A program made the position numbers and the translations under genes. From contig JACAXG010000070.1 of NCBI GenBank assembly GCA_018881555.1, forward strand, positions 620,001 to 684,000: a stretch of DNA of 64,000 bases, in the 5' to 3' direction. The first letter of the stretch is position 1; each line of letters begins with the position of its first letter. Origin of the DNA: Amblyornis subalaris (taxonomy: Eukaryota; Chordata; Aves; Passeriformes; Ptilonorhynchidae). Of the stretch, positions 12,640 to 24,786 are shown in pieces. The notes under the pieces are model-generated. The model had not been told where the DNA came from, ran no database searches, and saw only the letters and a list, made by a program, of their open reading frames with translations.

Positions 12640-13865
12640 AACTAGAATAATTTAAGCTGAAAAAGACCTTTAAGATCACAGAGTCCAACTATTAACCAAA
12701 CATTGCCAAGTCCAACATTAAACCATGTCCCTCAGTGCCACATTTACATGTCTTTTAAACACCTCCAGTAATGGTGACTCCACCACTTCTGTAGACAGCC
12801 TGTTCTTCCNATGCTTGACTACTCATTCAGTAGAACTTTTCCTACTATCCAACCTAAACCTCCCCTGGCAGAACTCATTGCCATTTCTTCTTGTTCTGTC
12901 ACTTGTTTTTTGGGAGAAGAGGCCAACTCCCGCCTCACTACAACCTTGTCTCAGGCAATTGTAGAGAGCGATAAGGTGCTCCCTGAGCCTCCTTTCTCCA
13001 GGCTAAACACCTCAGGTCCTTTTCCACTGGGCAGCTTTCCAGACACTCTTTCCTCAGCCTGTAGCACTGCATGGGGCTCTTGTCACCCCTGTGCAAGACC
13101 CAGCACTTGATCTTGTTGAACTTCTTACAATTGGCCTTGGCCCACTTGATCCAGCCTGTCCAGATCCCTCTGCAGGGCTTTCCCAGGCTCAAGTAGATCA
13201 ACACTTGCATCCATCTTGGTGTCACCTGCAAACAGACTGAGGGTGCCTTCGATCCCCTTGTCCAGATCATTGATAAAGACATTAAACAGAACTGGCTCCG
13301 ACACTGAGCCCTGGGGAACACCACTTGTGTGTTTTGGCACAGCTGGATGTGACTCCATTCACCACCACTCTTTGGGCTCGGCCATCCAGTTTTTGTCCCA
13401 TTGAAGAGTGCACCAGTCCAAGCTGTGAGCAGCCAGTTTCTCCTGGGGAATGCTGTGGGAAATAGTATCAAAGGCTGTACTACAGCCCAGGTAGATACCA
13501 CAGCCTTTCCATCATTCACCAAGCAGGTCACCTTGTCACAGAAGAAGATCAGGTTTGTTAACCAGGACCTGCCTTTAATAAACCTGTGCCGGCTGGGCCT
13601 GATCCCCTGGTTGTCCCCTACATGCCACATGGTGGCATTCAAGATGATGTGCTCCATGATCTTCCCTGGTACCGAGATCAGGATGACAGGCTTGTATTTT
13701 CCTGGATCATCCTTCTGACCCATCTAGATGGGTGTCACATTTGCCAACTTCCAGTCATCTGGGACCTCCCCAGTTTGCCAGGACTACTGGTAAATNATTG
13801 AAAGCGGCTTGCTGACCTCAGGGCCACGTCTGCCAGGTCCCTTCCTATTACCCCTCGGGCTCCGG
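12640..13865 (-). mobile_element. CR1 LINE, 5'-truncated, with internal deletion and a dead reverse transcriptase
   Basis: Read on the minus strand, this is the C-terminal part of CR1 ORF2 plus its 3' end. Recognisable blocks, in order from 13865 downward, are the LANWG..LEVGKC region, [66 protein letters not shown], then FNKIKCWVLHRG and LESCPVEKDL. FAGD at 13221-13232 stands where active elements have F/Y-A-D-D, so one catalytic aspartate is lost. The RT blocks lie in different frames, needing at least two frameshifts. After VEKDL (about 13020) the sequence jumps to the block that reads SLEK..RL in intact CR1. The roughly 100 codons normally between them are therefore missing. The 3' end at 12640 is a decayed ATTCTA tail. 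A 16-bp palindrome (ACCCATCTAGATGGGT) lies at 13718-13733. The element is non-autonomous and old. Confidence 0.95.
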
Positions 13866-15185
13866 GGCACTGGTAATGCCCTGCTGACTCTGGCAAACTA
13901 AGCAACTGCTCTCCCGTTTGCACTCCAGAGCGCTTTGCTGAGAAGCAGCTAAAAGGAGGTGAAAGACCCCAATTAGTCTCCAAAGAATCTGCTTGCAGCT
14001 TTGAGAGCTGCTCCGAGGTCTCTGGCTACTTGGAGGTAAGGCCAACCTCTTGTACTAATTGATAGCAAGGGAGAGGCACAAGACAGTTCCCTCATCTCTG
14101 ATCCAAGCTGCACTCCCGCCTGCCCCTGGAAAACCACACTTGAGCTGTGCAACAGCAGCTCAGCAGCTGGTGNTCCTCCTGCCCTCCCTTCTGCAGATTA
14201 ATGACTGTCTAATTGTTCTTTATCTTGCCCTGGCAAAGGTGGGGTCCTTTGCTCCTCACAGGGGAGAGAGAGCAGAGGAAAGGCACAGGGGTGTCCCCAG
14301 AGAAGAGGGAGTTAATGAGCCATCTGACTACAAGAATTTGCTTTCCTTGTAATACCCGGTAATAGGTATTGCCTTGGAGGCTGGCTCAGGAGAATGAGGC
14401 ATGAAGAGGGGTTGAGGATATGATCNGCTTCTGATTTTGAGCAAGTGGTATTTTTACAAAGCCAAGTCACCACCCAGATGAGCATGAGTGCTTTGCTGAG
14501 CAACAGAAACAAAAAAGCCACAGCCACAGCATGGAAGGTGATAGGTCCAGCCAGAAATCAACTCCTGAGTTAAGAGGTGGGTGCATGTCAGTCTGTGATG
14601 CAAACCACGAGCTCCCACNCGGGTGGGGAACATGTTGGTGGGAGTCTGCCTGTCCTCTGTGAAGAAAACAGCAGGTATAAAGGGGAAAAAACAAAAATCT
14701 CCCCAGAACTAGCCATGGGGATGAAACAGAAGCACTTCCCCTACAAATGGATGCTCTGTGTTCCCCAAACGCAGAGTCGTGGTGGGGATCTCATGTCCTN
14801 CTTACTGTTCCCTCCTTACTGTCAGGGGGGCATTCTCCCCCGACCATCCCACATACCGCTCCTCCAGGGATGCTGCAGTTCCTGAGGTCCCCGTGGGAGT
14901 GAGCCTGGCTGCAGCAGCACAGGAGGCAGGCAGCCAGCTCGAAACAGTTAACAACTCTCCTCAGCCACCACATCATGATGGATGAGCCCTGCCCCATGGA
15001 AATGTCACTGTCTGAACAGAGCGTGAGCTCATTGCCTTCTGCCTNCCATCTCAGCGTGGAGCCAGCCAGGATGAACAGCCCCCTGTCCTCCCTGAGAGGG
15101 CAGTCTGGCCTGGCCTCCCACCTTTTGATGACAATGTTCAGGCATAGGAGACAGAGGGAGACAGGAGTTTTCAGGGTGTAACCCC

Positions 15186-15370
15186 ACTCACCCNGAGGCC
15201 TGCTAATTAATAGAAGAGGGGCTCCCCTCCACTTCAAAGGAGAGGAGGAAAAGCAAATGGATGAGGGATGGTCCGGTCAAGCATTGAACCTTGTTATCTA
15301 ATTTGAAAAATGGTCAAATGAGGTAATTATGGTGAGGTATCGATTCACAGCAACATGCTCCGTAAATGCC
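15186..15370. promoter_or_regulatory. AT-rich candidate cis-regulatory element
   Basis: Two TAATTA cores (15204-15209 and 15324-15329) lie in an AT-rich island with TTATCTAATTTG and ATCGATTCACAG between GC-richer flanks. The look is that of a conserved vertebrate enhancer, but conservation cannot be judged from one sequence. Confidence 0.2.
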
Positions 15371-18300
15371 ACAGCAATAACTCTCAGTGCTGCCACACAA
15401 CTCCCCCAGCCCCTCNTCAGCTGCAGAAGGCAAGTTCAGGCTTTTTGCTTTAGCCTGTACAAGTTTGAGGGAGGGAGCCAGACAGTGTCAGCAGGGACAG
15501 GCCACCTTCCGCCCCCAGGACAGGCTGGTCTGCTGGCCCCTACCAGAAAAACCTCTTCAGGAGCTTGGCTCTGATGGTCTGCATTTCTTGTGTGTGTTTT
15601 CAGTCAGGTCCAGTAAAGGCAGTAAGTGAAGAAAGACGGAGTACTGTTGGTGGAAAGGGTCAGGAGGCAAGACAGAGGCTTCACTATCACTACCTTTGGG
15701 TAGTATTGCTACTNGGCTTTGGTAGTGTTTTGGTAGTGGCCAAGCCACTTAACTGTATCTTGTCCAGTTAGGGCCTGAGCTTTCTCCCACTACAACATGA
15801 ATGTTTTAAACTTCTGCTCTGCATCTGGAGACAATCTTTTCCACNATTGTGGAGAGCTGCCTTTTGGGAAGTTGCCTATTACATGGGTAGTGCCCAGGTA
15901 AGTTCCTAGTAGGCTTCTTAAAGACAGATGTAGAGATAGGTTTCCCTATCAAATTTCCATTTAAATCTGTATACTTTGTATGTATTNCACACACTACAGC
16001 ATATAGTCAATACACACTATGACCCAGAGCCGTGTGGACCTGTGCCATAACCCCTTAATCTTTGGTCTTCTAGCTTAAGAGCCAACCTGAACATCAGTTA
16101 TAGACAGAGGGAGGTAGCTGACCCCAAATATACTCCACATGCTCAGGTCATGCCATCCACCCTTGTTGACTTGTGAGTTGCCCACTCTAAGTGGGTGAGA
16201 AATCAGCCTGGTGCATGGGAGTGGGGACAGAGAGCTGGGGTTCTCCCATATAAATCTGTTTCTCAAAACAGGTCTGCAGCTTGGGCACATCCAAGCAGTG
16301 CTGGGATCCAGGCCACAGGAGTCAGAGCATCAGAGAACCTGCATGGCACATGACTGAGCCTGCTTGGCTCTGCCCTCAAGGTGCTTGAATGTCTGTCTTC
16401 ACATCACGGTCATATCAGGAAGGTTCAACAGGTATGTCCTCGTCATGCTCCTTGGGATGCCAGAGGCTTTTTCTGGCAGCTGCTGCAACTTTTTCCTTCC
16501 CAACCACCGGCTTGGGAACTTGATGCTGACAGAGAACAGTCATGGTTCTATTCACAGCTCAGCTACTCACCCTCTGTTTCACCACCTGCAAAATGGGTGA
16601 TCATTATAATGCCCTCCTTCCCTGGGGACACAAAGAGTCAATGAATAAATCACAAAAAGGAGTGCTTTGAGATCTTTGGGTAGAAAATATTCCAGGGCTG
16701 TTATTGTTATTGGTAATGGCACATACTTATTCCACTTATTGGTACTTCAAGCTACATTAAAGTCATTCCCTAGATGCAGGAAACTTCAAACAAAATGTAT
16801 GACCTTCTGTTCCACAAGTACAGGCACGTGCCAGTTGTACTGAAGCAAATATTACCTTCACGGGCACTGTCTTGTGTGCCCTTTTTTCAGCAGCACCTGG
16901 GTTTCATCCTGCCCCTCCAAAGTGTCCTAACCCCAATTTCATGACCAATTCTGAAAGTCTTTACTCCTTCCACATCCTCTCAGTTTTCTTCACTGTGTCC
17001 AATCCTCCACAACACTCTCTTTCTCAAGAGTGTACCTTCAGTCTTTACCCTATGCATGTGCCTCCTGACTTCTCTGTTTGCTTCCTCAGTGGCTCCTTTA
17101 ATGTATATTCCTCTACTCTATTTGCCTGCCCCTTCTTCTTCTACAGAGACTGTGGAAACTTCTGAGCTATTTCATCATGGGAAGATAGCTTGACTGGTTC
17201 CTGGAGACAGTTTAGGATGCTGCAAGCAGAGACATCATATGCNGACTAGGCTTTGAGGCTACAGCATCCCGCCCCTACCTTCCAGAGGAAAACATATAGG
17301 AGCTTATGATTCAAAAGGGCTGTCCTGCTGCACAGGAAGCTTCCTGAGAGGGCCAGTTCCTAAAGGGTCTACGCTTTTCTGATCCCAGTGAAACAGCCAC
17401 TGAAAAGCAGATGAATGCACTCCTCCATTGCACACCCTTCTCCTCCTCCTCCTGAGCAGTCTGTCCTNGTAATCTCAGCTCCCCAGATGGCTTCCTCCCC
17501 TGGCCTCAGACCTGTCAACCACAGACAGCTCTGTGCACTTCTGCTGTCCAGCTGTGCGCACGCCTTTTCCACTGCAATGTCTTTTCCTTGTTGTCTTATT
17601 GCCATGTGAACCTCAACGCAGCCATAGCAAACTGCTTAGGAAGACTGCCAGCCTTCCTACTCACAGCTTCTTGTCACCAAGAGACATGTCCATTTCCCTA
17701 CCCCACATATGCACATGGCGCGTGGATGTAGCTCTGCCCCCAGTCCCTCTGTCCTCCTCATCATCCAGGTCCCAGTTCCCCAAGCCTTGTCCCTCCCTCC
17801 TGAGGAAAGGGACACAGTTCTCCATGTGGCTAGCACAAACTTTCCCCACTGGATTTCTGCAACCCATTTCCACCAGGAGATATCCTCCTCCGCGGTAGCT
17901 CTTCTGTGGGCCATGCTCTGATTTCTGTGCAGGGACATCTCAGCGAACTCACAACTCCATCTCACACTAGCAGGGCTTTCTTGGGGTACAGGGCAGGGAG
18001 AGATCTCTCACCTCTCTTTGGATGTCTATAATTTAGATATTTAATCTGGGATGGCCACCAAGGTGCTCTGTCTTGATGGAGAAAGACAGGAATCTTGGAC
18101 AGGGTGCTGGCCTCACTTCTCTAAAACACTATTTGGGAGGGAATGGACCTGCTTTTCCTCCAGTGACTACAGCAGGAGTGCTGGTCTAGCTTCTGGATAG
18201 CTGCTACAAGGTGGAGGGAACCCACACTTGGCACCCAGCAGGTACCCACGTCCACTCCACGGCCTAGAAAACCTCGTGCAAATACAGTCTCTAGAGTAAT

Positions 18301-18439
18301 TCCCCCCAGGAAAATTAAAGGGTGGGAACAGGTTCCCTCAACACTATGGTGATGAGCATAACGGTTACTCAAATGGTTATGCTCAAATGCCTCTTCAAGC
18401 TCTTTAGACACTGGCTGATGTCTGCTATCTGAAATTTTA

Positions 18440-18670
18440 AACCTCTAAATACTGATTAAAAACTACCCACTGACAGAGAAAATATTTGTTAGTTTACTCC
18501 AAGTTTATTAGATGTTAGACCTAATTAAAAGTTCCAATGCATGGTAAATGCTTCTTTAATTACAGTGAGACAGGAACATTAGAATTGTGGTTTTGTAGAG
18601 AAAGTACATCTAATTAGCCTGGTTATTTAGGGCATTATTTCTATCTATTTAAAATACATTGCACTACATG
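18440..18670. promoter_or_regulatory. AT-rich island with three TAATTA motifs
   Basis: TAATTA occurs at 18522-18527, 18557-18562 and 18611-18616, three copies in 95 bases, within a strongly AT-rich block. Homeodomain proteins recognise this core. Clusters like this are typical of developmental enhancers, but AT-rich sequence also produces the motif by chance. Confidence 0.25.
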
Positions 18671-19291
18671 CTGCTTATTCCAGTCAGAGCTTTCCAGAAA
18701 TGTGTTCCAACCAAAAAAAACACTTTTTAAAATTTTTCTTCTACAATTTTTTTTTATTATTAATACTTCATTTATTCTTAATGAGAAAAACTAGACTGAG
18801 AATCCCTGGAGGATNAATTCCTTTGTTTATGCACAGAATAAATAACAGGCACTGCATGGATCAGTACTGGGATCTTTGTTACGAGCAATTTGGGAGCTAC
18901 AAATGCATCATTCAGTCCTCCACCTCGGCGTGTGCGTCAGTGACAGTGGAGGCAAGTTTTTGGGACATGGACACGTATTCTGTGACAGGGAGATGATCTT
19001 ACTCTATTCAGCTAAACACATTTCTACATGGTTGTACTGCCAGAGGCACAACCCTGCTCTTGTCCCATCTCTCCCAAAAGCCTTTTCTGACTTTCTGAGT
19101 ATCCAAGCTCAAAATCTATGGTTTTGTTACAAACTCTTTTCNTAGAAACAACCTTCACTCCCCTGGCACCCCTGCCCTGCTGCAAACCTTGGAGAGCAGC
19201 AGTGTAGAGCTGGCTGGTGCGGTCCCTGAGCTGTGGAACTACATTGTGTGGATAGTGGGGTTACCCTAGCTCCAAACTGCTATTTTTCTTT

Positions 19292-19308
19292 GGGGGGGAA
19301 TGGGGGGG
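19292..19308 (+). other. Paired G7 runs, G-quadruplex motif
   Basis: Two runs of seven G separated by AAT. Each run can supply two G-triplets, so the segment satisfies a four-tract G-quadruplex pattern on the plus strand. Further G-runs follow at about 19334 and 19346. Confidence 0.5.
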
Positions 19309-19574
19309 AGAGGCAGTTCTAATCTATATGAAGGGGAGGCTATGGTGGGGGGAGGAGCTCTTTTAACCAGGTAAGAAACACTTCATTAATTTCTACTCTG
19401 CATTAACAGCAGACATTGCTCTTGTAAGTGGGGGGCAGTGAAGTCCAGTGTGCTTCAGTAATCTCTGTCAGGACATAGCTACCTCTGCATCATTTGTGGG
19501 TTTTCCCAGTCTGGTTAAAATTTTCTGAGGCTTTTTTTGTTTGGGAGCAGGTTTGAAATAGCCATTTCTACCTC

Positions 19575-19652
19575 TAAAAAACCAAACCAAACCAACAACA
19601 AGAACAACAAAAAAAANCACAAATCCCAAACCAACCAACCAACAAACCAACA
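19575..19652. repeat. CCAAA/CCAA-type low-complexity repeat
   Basis: The plus strand is almost only A and C, with imperfect CCAAA, CCAAC and CAACAA units. On the minus strand it reads as GTTTG/GTTGG. It looks like a decayed simple repeat, possibly grown from the A-tail of a retroposed copy, though I see no retroposon body next to it. Confidence 0.6.
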
Positions 19653-22600
19653 GTGAATGTTGAAGAAAAAATTGCATTAAAGTGGGGATAAAATAGACAC
19701 AACACTCCAAATCAATGTGGGCTGGAAAGCTCCACGCTGACACTGTGAAAGTGTTAATTTAAAGAGAAAGGAAGTCCAAGCATTCATGTGGTCTGTGAGC
19801 AGGCTTTGCTCACTGCTTTTTGTTAGGCATTATAAGTGTCATGGTTTGACCTGGTGTGAAACACCTGCCTCCAGGTTAACCCTTGACATTAAGCCACACT
19901 CCAAACCAAGTACCAGAAACCACGAAGCTCACATGAACCAAGCCAGGAGCCATTAGCATTACAAGAAGAAATACTACCTATTGCCATCACCTTGAACATA
20001 AAAAAGTGACGTGCAGAGCTGCCACTGCTCCCAAGGAAGGGCAGTGATAACCCATGGAGAGCAGGGTCTTGCTGAGGCAGTGCTTTGTGTGCTGCCACTT
20101 GCACGAANACTGTTGCACTAAAGCAGCTATGGAAGCATAAGTGTGATGTCCCAGCAGCAAATAATTCTGAGTCTTAAAAAATCATGCAGCATAAGCCTAA
20201 AACTGTGAATTGTAGCTTTCCAGTGTCCTTACTTACCTCCCTGAGAGCCTAAGAGTTCACACCGAAGGCCAGGAGAAAGAAGAGGGAAGGGCCTGGTACA
20301 CAGAGAAATCATCCCTGNACAGCCATTGATTTATCTTCCCAAGGATTTTAATGCAGCTGGAGCGCCAGCCAAGTCCCATGTGCTNAAACTCCTATGAATG
20401 ACCTGCTTTCCTCAGCTGGTCTCACATCCATGCAGTGACAATGCACAGCCAGCGCGGCCGTGACCCCATGATGCTGTCGGTCAGGGAGCGTTAGCTGCCT
20501 CCTCCAGGGGCTGCAGCGGGGTGTGGAGGGCAAATGGATTGGGACACAGCATGTGCTCACTGTATGTGTCCCAACCCAGACCCACGATGTGTCTCCCACC
20601 CCTCACAATGTGCCACGTGGGGCACAGCCCCGCTGTTAGCAGAGGGAAGACATGGGCGGGCATCCAGAAGGCTGGCAGCAGTGACCAGCCAAGCACTCAC
20701 CTCCCTGGGGCTCCTCCAGGGAGCGGGCACAGGGAGGACAGTGGCATGCANCTCCTGCCTCGGGCTGTAGTGCTGTGAACCCGAAAACATTTAAGAGGCC
20801 AGCAGGGCTGTGATTCGTGGTCAAGGCTGTTACAGTAGGGACATCAACAAATAACAATGAACTGGTGCGCCGAGTTCCCCAAAATCAGTTCTTTGAGGGA
20901 GGGCACAGGGGGATAGAACGAAAACACTTCTGGCTGGCTGGGCATGTAATCCTGCAGCTGGAGGAAATCACATATACAGTATCTGGAAACTGGCACACGT
21001 GCACATGTATGTGTGTGTGCGCACCCAAGGGGACAGGAGGTCTGAAAACAAAGCCCCACACCTCCCAGTGTTATCAGCAGTCTATCAGAGGAATTGAACT
21101 AGCTGACAGNCAGGAGGTCCCCTGTGGTTTATGCTGCCGCTTCCCACCTAGTGCTGAGGAGAAGGAAGGTCTTTCTGAAGGCAATCCGAGGCTCACATCT
21201 AATCACATCCATGGGGAGGACTTAGCCCAGAATACCCATCAGATCAGAGTTTCACCACCACTGTTTTTGTAGGTGACCATCCAAGCTGCTGAGAAATTCT
21301 CCAGAAGAGCATCATGTGCAGAGAGCCAGGAGCAACTCTCATTGACAGGCAAATACAACTTTTAAAGTTCTTTTATTCCTTTTTATTTTTCTCTTGTTGT
21401 TTGGTCTCTGTGTGCTTTGAGTATGAACAGATAGTGTGGGTTTTCCATTAGGAGGTCTATGTACAATAGGTTTGTAGATTACACTCTGGTATCTTATGGA
21501 TTGTCATCTCAGGGCCTGTCAAAGATCCCTCGGGATAATGCTGCACTCCATCAACTTGATCAGCAATTGCCAATAAACCCCAGATCAGCAATTGTCAGTA
21601 AATCCCAGACGTTTGTCATCCGTTCCTGGGATCCTTCCTCAAATTTATTTCCCCTATTCATCAGTCCTGCCACTGATTCATCAGGCAGCAGGCTTAATGC
21701 CTAAAGCACCTGGAAATGCTGGTATAGACCATCCAACTGGGCCATGTAGCATTGTTGGACATTCCATTACTTCCATGGCAGTGCTGTGTGGATCGCCTGG
21801 TTTGTTCTTCACACTCCTGTTAACCCGTCCTTCAGGAATGGTCCCCCCACAGAGGGAAAGAGTGGTGGCANGTGCTACAAGGTGTTTAAAACAGTGGGAT
21901 GAAGAATGAGTGAACCCTCAATGCATGGCAATTAGATGGAGCTAGAAAGGGTATAGTCCAGCCCCACCTTGGGCTATGCTTGTCTGCAAGAACACGGGGA
22001 TTAGGGACATAGCTCATGGGTCTGTGCTTGCCATGAGGGCTGAGGACCCCACAGCACACACAGAATAGAGCAAGTGGGGAAGGAAACCAGCTGGGCTAGC
22101 AGGTNATGTGAGTGAAAGTCCTTCTGGCTGCAACATCAGCCAGAGCAAAACTGACAAGAGCTCTCAGTCTTCTGATTTCCATGTGTGGGCTGATCAGCAA
22201 ATAGGGTCTGGCAGGAAGAGCCCCCGTGGGGATGCTATCACACAGATGCCCAGATGTGTTGTGAAGATTGTTTTTGCAGCTTTCCCTGCAGCATCTGATA
22301 TCAGCCACTGTCAGGGTTGAGATAAGGGCCTAAAGGGAAATTCATCTTGTCCAGTGCGGCATCTCCTGTGCTCACAATGGCCCACTCTTCTCCATTCCCT
22401 CACCCCTTTTGTTTACTGATTGGATTCATGGCTCGTGCAGCAGTTGTCTCTGTGTGTATCTGAGCTGGGCACACAGTGAGCATTACTCTTGTANAGATGC
22501 TGGTCACCTGCTCTGTGCACCTCCTCCAGAGGAAGCACTGCCCCCTCCCACTGCTGTCCCCCTTCCCCCAGCACTCACAAGCCCCACAGATCCCTGCAGA

Positions 22601-24189
22601 TCTCTGCAAACCTTCCTATACCCCATGACTTACCTCTCCCTCACATCTTTAAACACCTACAGCTCCTTTTTACCCACAACAGCTTCATCCCAAAGTTCAT
22701 TCCTCAACAGCACAGCTCCCTGCTCAGGTCCATGCTGCCTTCCCTTGCATGCCAGCACATGTGGCATCACATTCCCAAACCAGAACAGTCCTTTTTATTT
22801 CTCCTTTCCTTCCCAAGCCATTTGTACTGACTCAGTCTTTACTGACCTCTGCAGTTCAAAAAAAAAGCAAACCCTCTGTTCTGGGGAGAGTGTGGGGTTC
22901 AAAATTCTCCAATTCAATGCAAAAATACTGTTTACTGGGAAATTTGCTTTGGATGATGCCNTGATCTGGAGGGATGCCTGGGCTCTGTGAGCTCATTTCC
23001 CATGTTTTCTGCCCTTCAGGTAACAGTGCTCAACCTTCTTGGTATAGTTTGTCTTCCCATATCAGACATACAACCTCCCTCCTTCCCCTTGCACAGCTCA
23101 TCCTCAAAGGGTTATCATTTATTTTAAAGACAAGGCTCTAAATGGATAACGTCCAGCTTTGATAGTGGTCTCAGTACTTGAATGCACTATAAAACATTCA
23201 GCAGGCTCAATAGCTGCCTTTCTGCTCAGCTGCATCATAGCCTGCGGGGTTCCTACAGCTCAGGTGTGCTCTGCTTTAACCCATCTCTCCCAGGTCTCCA
23301 GGGGTCTGAATGGTTCAGCAGAGACAACGTCAACCCAGAGCAGAGAGCTCTCTGCAGGGACACTGGGACTGGGATGGGCAGTGTGACCTCCCTCATTACC
23401 TCTGTCTGAAGATCAGGGACTCAGAGATCTCGGAAAAGCCCTTCTCCTCCTGCTTCAGTTGCTTCTGCCTGAAAGACCACTTGGCCATCCCAATGCTTCC
23501 ATCTTATGACACAGAAGTGAAGGGATTTTGTGTCCTGCCTCTTGATACTGAACAATACCGTAACTCCTAGGTCCCACCATCTGCATGAGACGCTGAGGAC
23601 TNTGCATGTCACATCCACAGAGTGCTCTGTCCTTCCAGTTCCCACTCATCTCCCAATGCCTCCATCCACTGAACTGACTGCAAGCTGCAGACAGCAGAAA
23701 GAGGAGAAGAGCTGACCAGGAGAAAAATCCAGCTGTCAGAGGAATGTCATGTGAAAACAATGAAATCAGAAGGCAGAGAGTTAGGAGGCAGTGAGAGAAT
23801 ATGGAAGCTCTCCTGGAGTTGTGCTGATTGGCTGAGCATCCTCAGTTCCTCATCAGCCAGTCTAGAAAATCTAAAGAGGTGGGAAGCTGTCTCCTGGCTA
23901 GAGATGTCCAGGCTCACAGAACAGCCACTTACATGAGCCAACCAGCACCCAGCCTTCAGAAAGAAACCTAGGCCTGGGAAAGGAGGAAGAAAGTACATGT
24001 CATGCCTCACCTGCTCAGTTTGCAGCCACCCTCCTCTTCAAACTTTGTCCAGCTAGGGCAAAAACCTGCACAGAGCCCACCAGGCTGTTGTTTTTCCAAC
24101 ATGGAAGTGTCAGCAGTCTGCTAGCAACCCACCTGCAGATTGGCAGTGTTTGAGCCATGGCAGTGGGGTCCCAGCCAAGGTGAGGGTGC
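19653..24189. other. Unique non-coding stretch
   Basis: No recognisable gene on either strand. The 22480-22800 part is C/T-rich on the plus strand and open in two overlapping frames, with no domain I can name. A 25-bp tandem duplication at 21.56 kb is listed separately. Confidence 0.55.
21558..21607 (+). repeat. 25-bp tandem duplication
   Basis: Two adjacent 25-base units (21558-21582 and 21583-21607), each starting GATCAGCAATTG. They differ at three positions, all C/T or A/G transitions. This looks like a single slippage or repair duplication that has since aged slightly. Confidence 0.85.
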
Positions 24190-24194
24190 TGGCC
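24190..24194. repeat. Target-site duplication, left copy (TGGCC)
   Basis: TGGCC immediately precedes the LTR start and is repeated exactly after its end at 24782-24786. A 5-bp duplication fits ERVL-like integrases. Confidence 0.85.
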
Positions 24195-24468
24195 TGTGCT
24201 GGTTTCAGCTGGAGTAGAATTACTTTTCTTCCCAGTGGCTGGTATGGGGCTATGTTTTGGATTTGTGCTGAACACAGGGTTGATAATNCAGAGATGTTTT
24301 TGTTATTGCTGAGCAGGGTTTACACAGAGCCAAGGCCTTTTCTGCATCTTGTACTGCCATGCTGGTGGGGGGGCTGGGGGTTCATGGGAGGTTGGGAGGA
24401 GACACAGCTGGGACAGGAGACCCCAACTGACCAAAGGGATATTCCANATGATATGACATCACACTCAG

Positions 24469-24477
24469 TATATAAAG
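24469..24477 (+). promoter_or_regulatory. LTR TATA box (TATATAAAG)
   Basis: TATATAAAG stands in the expected U3/R position, about 275 bases from the left end and 180 bases before the poly(A) signal. The promoter could in principle still start transcripts into the right flank. Confidence 0.7.
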
Positions 24478-24649
24478 TGGGGGGAAGGAGGAGAAAGAGG
24501 GGGGCATTTGGGGTTTGTCTTCCCAAGTCACTGTTATGTGTGATGGGGCCCTGCTCTCCTGGGGATGGCTGAACATCTGCTGGCCCACGGGAACTGGTGA
24601 ATTAATTTCTTTTCTTGCTTTGCCTGTGTGTGTGGCTTTTGCTTTCCCT

Positions 24650-24655
24650 ATTAAA
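24650..24655 (+). promoter_or_regulatory. LTR polyadenylation signal (ATTAAA)
   Basis: ATTAAA lies downstream of the TATA box inside the LTR and is followed by a T-rich stretch, consistent with the R/U5 processing signal. The spacing from the TATA box implies an R region of roughly 150 bases or more. Confidence 0.6.
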
Positions 24656-24781
24656 CTATATTTATCTCAATCCATGAGTTCTCCATCTTTTACCCTTCTG
24701 ATTCTCCCCTGATCCCACTGGTGGGGGAGTGAGTGAGTGGCTGAGTGGGGCTTGGCTGCTGGCTGGGGTTAAACCACAACA

Positions 24782-24786
24782 TGGCC
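24782..24786. repeat. Target-site duplication, right copy (TGGCC)
   Basis: Exact copy of the 5 bases at 24190-24194, directly after the terminal CA of the LTR. Confidence 0.85.

Larger units (their letters stand above)
13866..19291. other. Unique non-coding stretch
   Basis: No recognisable gene on either strand. Short AT-rich clusters with TAATTA motifs at 15.2-15.4 and 18.4-18.7 kb are listed separately. The segment 16872-17165 is pyrimidine-rich and open in one plus frame for 97 codons, but shows no known domain and looks compositional. Confidence 0.55.
24195..24781 (+). mobile_element. Solo LTR of an avian ERVL-like endogenous retrovirus
   Basis: This 587-bp unit begins TGTGCTGGTTTCAGCTGG and ends GGGGTTAAACCACAACA, so it has the TG...CA ends of an LTR. 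The outermost bases form a short imperfect inverted repeat. I recognise the sequence as a common bird LTR type. It contains a TATA box at 24469-24477, an ATTAAA polyadenylation signal at 24650-24655 followed by TATATTTATCTC, and a U3 part with a G-quadruplex motif at 24367-24396. There is no internal gag-pol-env sequence on either side. The exact TGGCC duplication flanks this one LTR, so it arose by recombination between the two LTRs of a former provirus. No protein is encoded. Confidence 0.92.

Noticed and set aside
12938..13723. 261-codon minus-strand open frame
   Set aside because: It is the decayed CR1 reverse transcriptase read partly out of frame, not a host gene.
19857..19880. TGTCATGGTTTGACC, similar to the reverse complement of the LTR 3' end
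   Set aside because: Only about 15 bases resemble it and the following sequence does not continue the match to the LTR at 24.2 kb.
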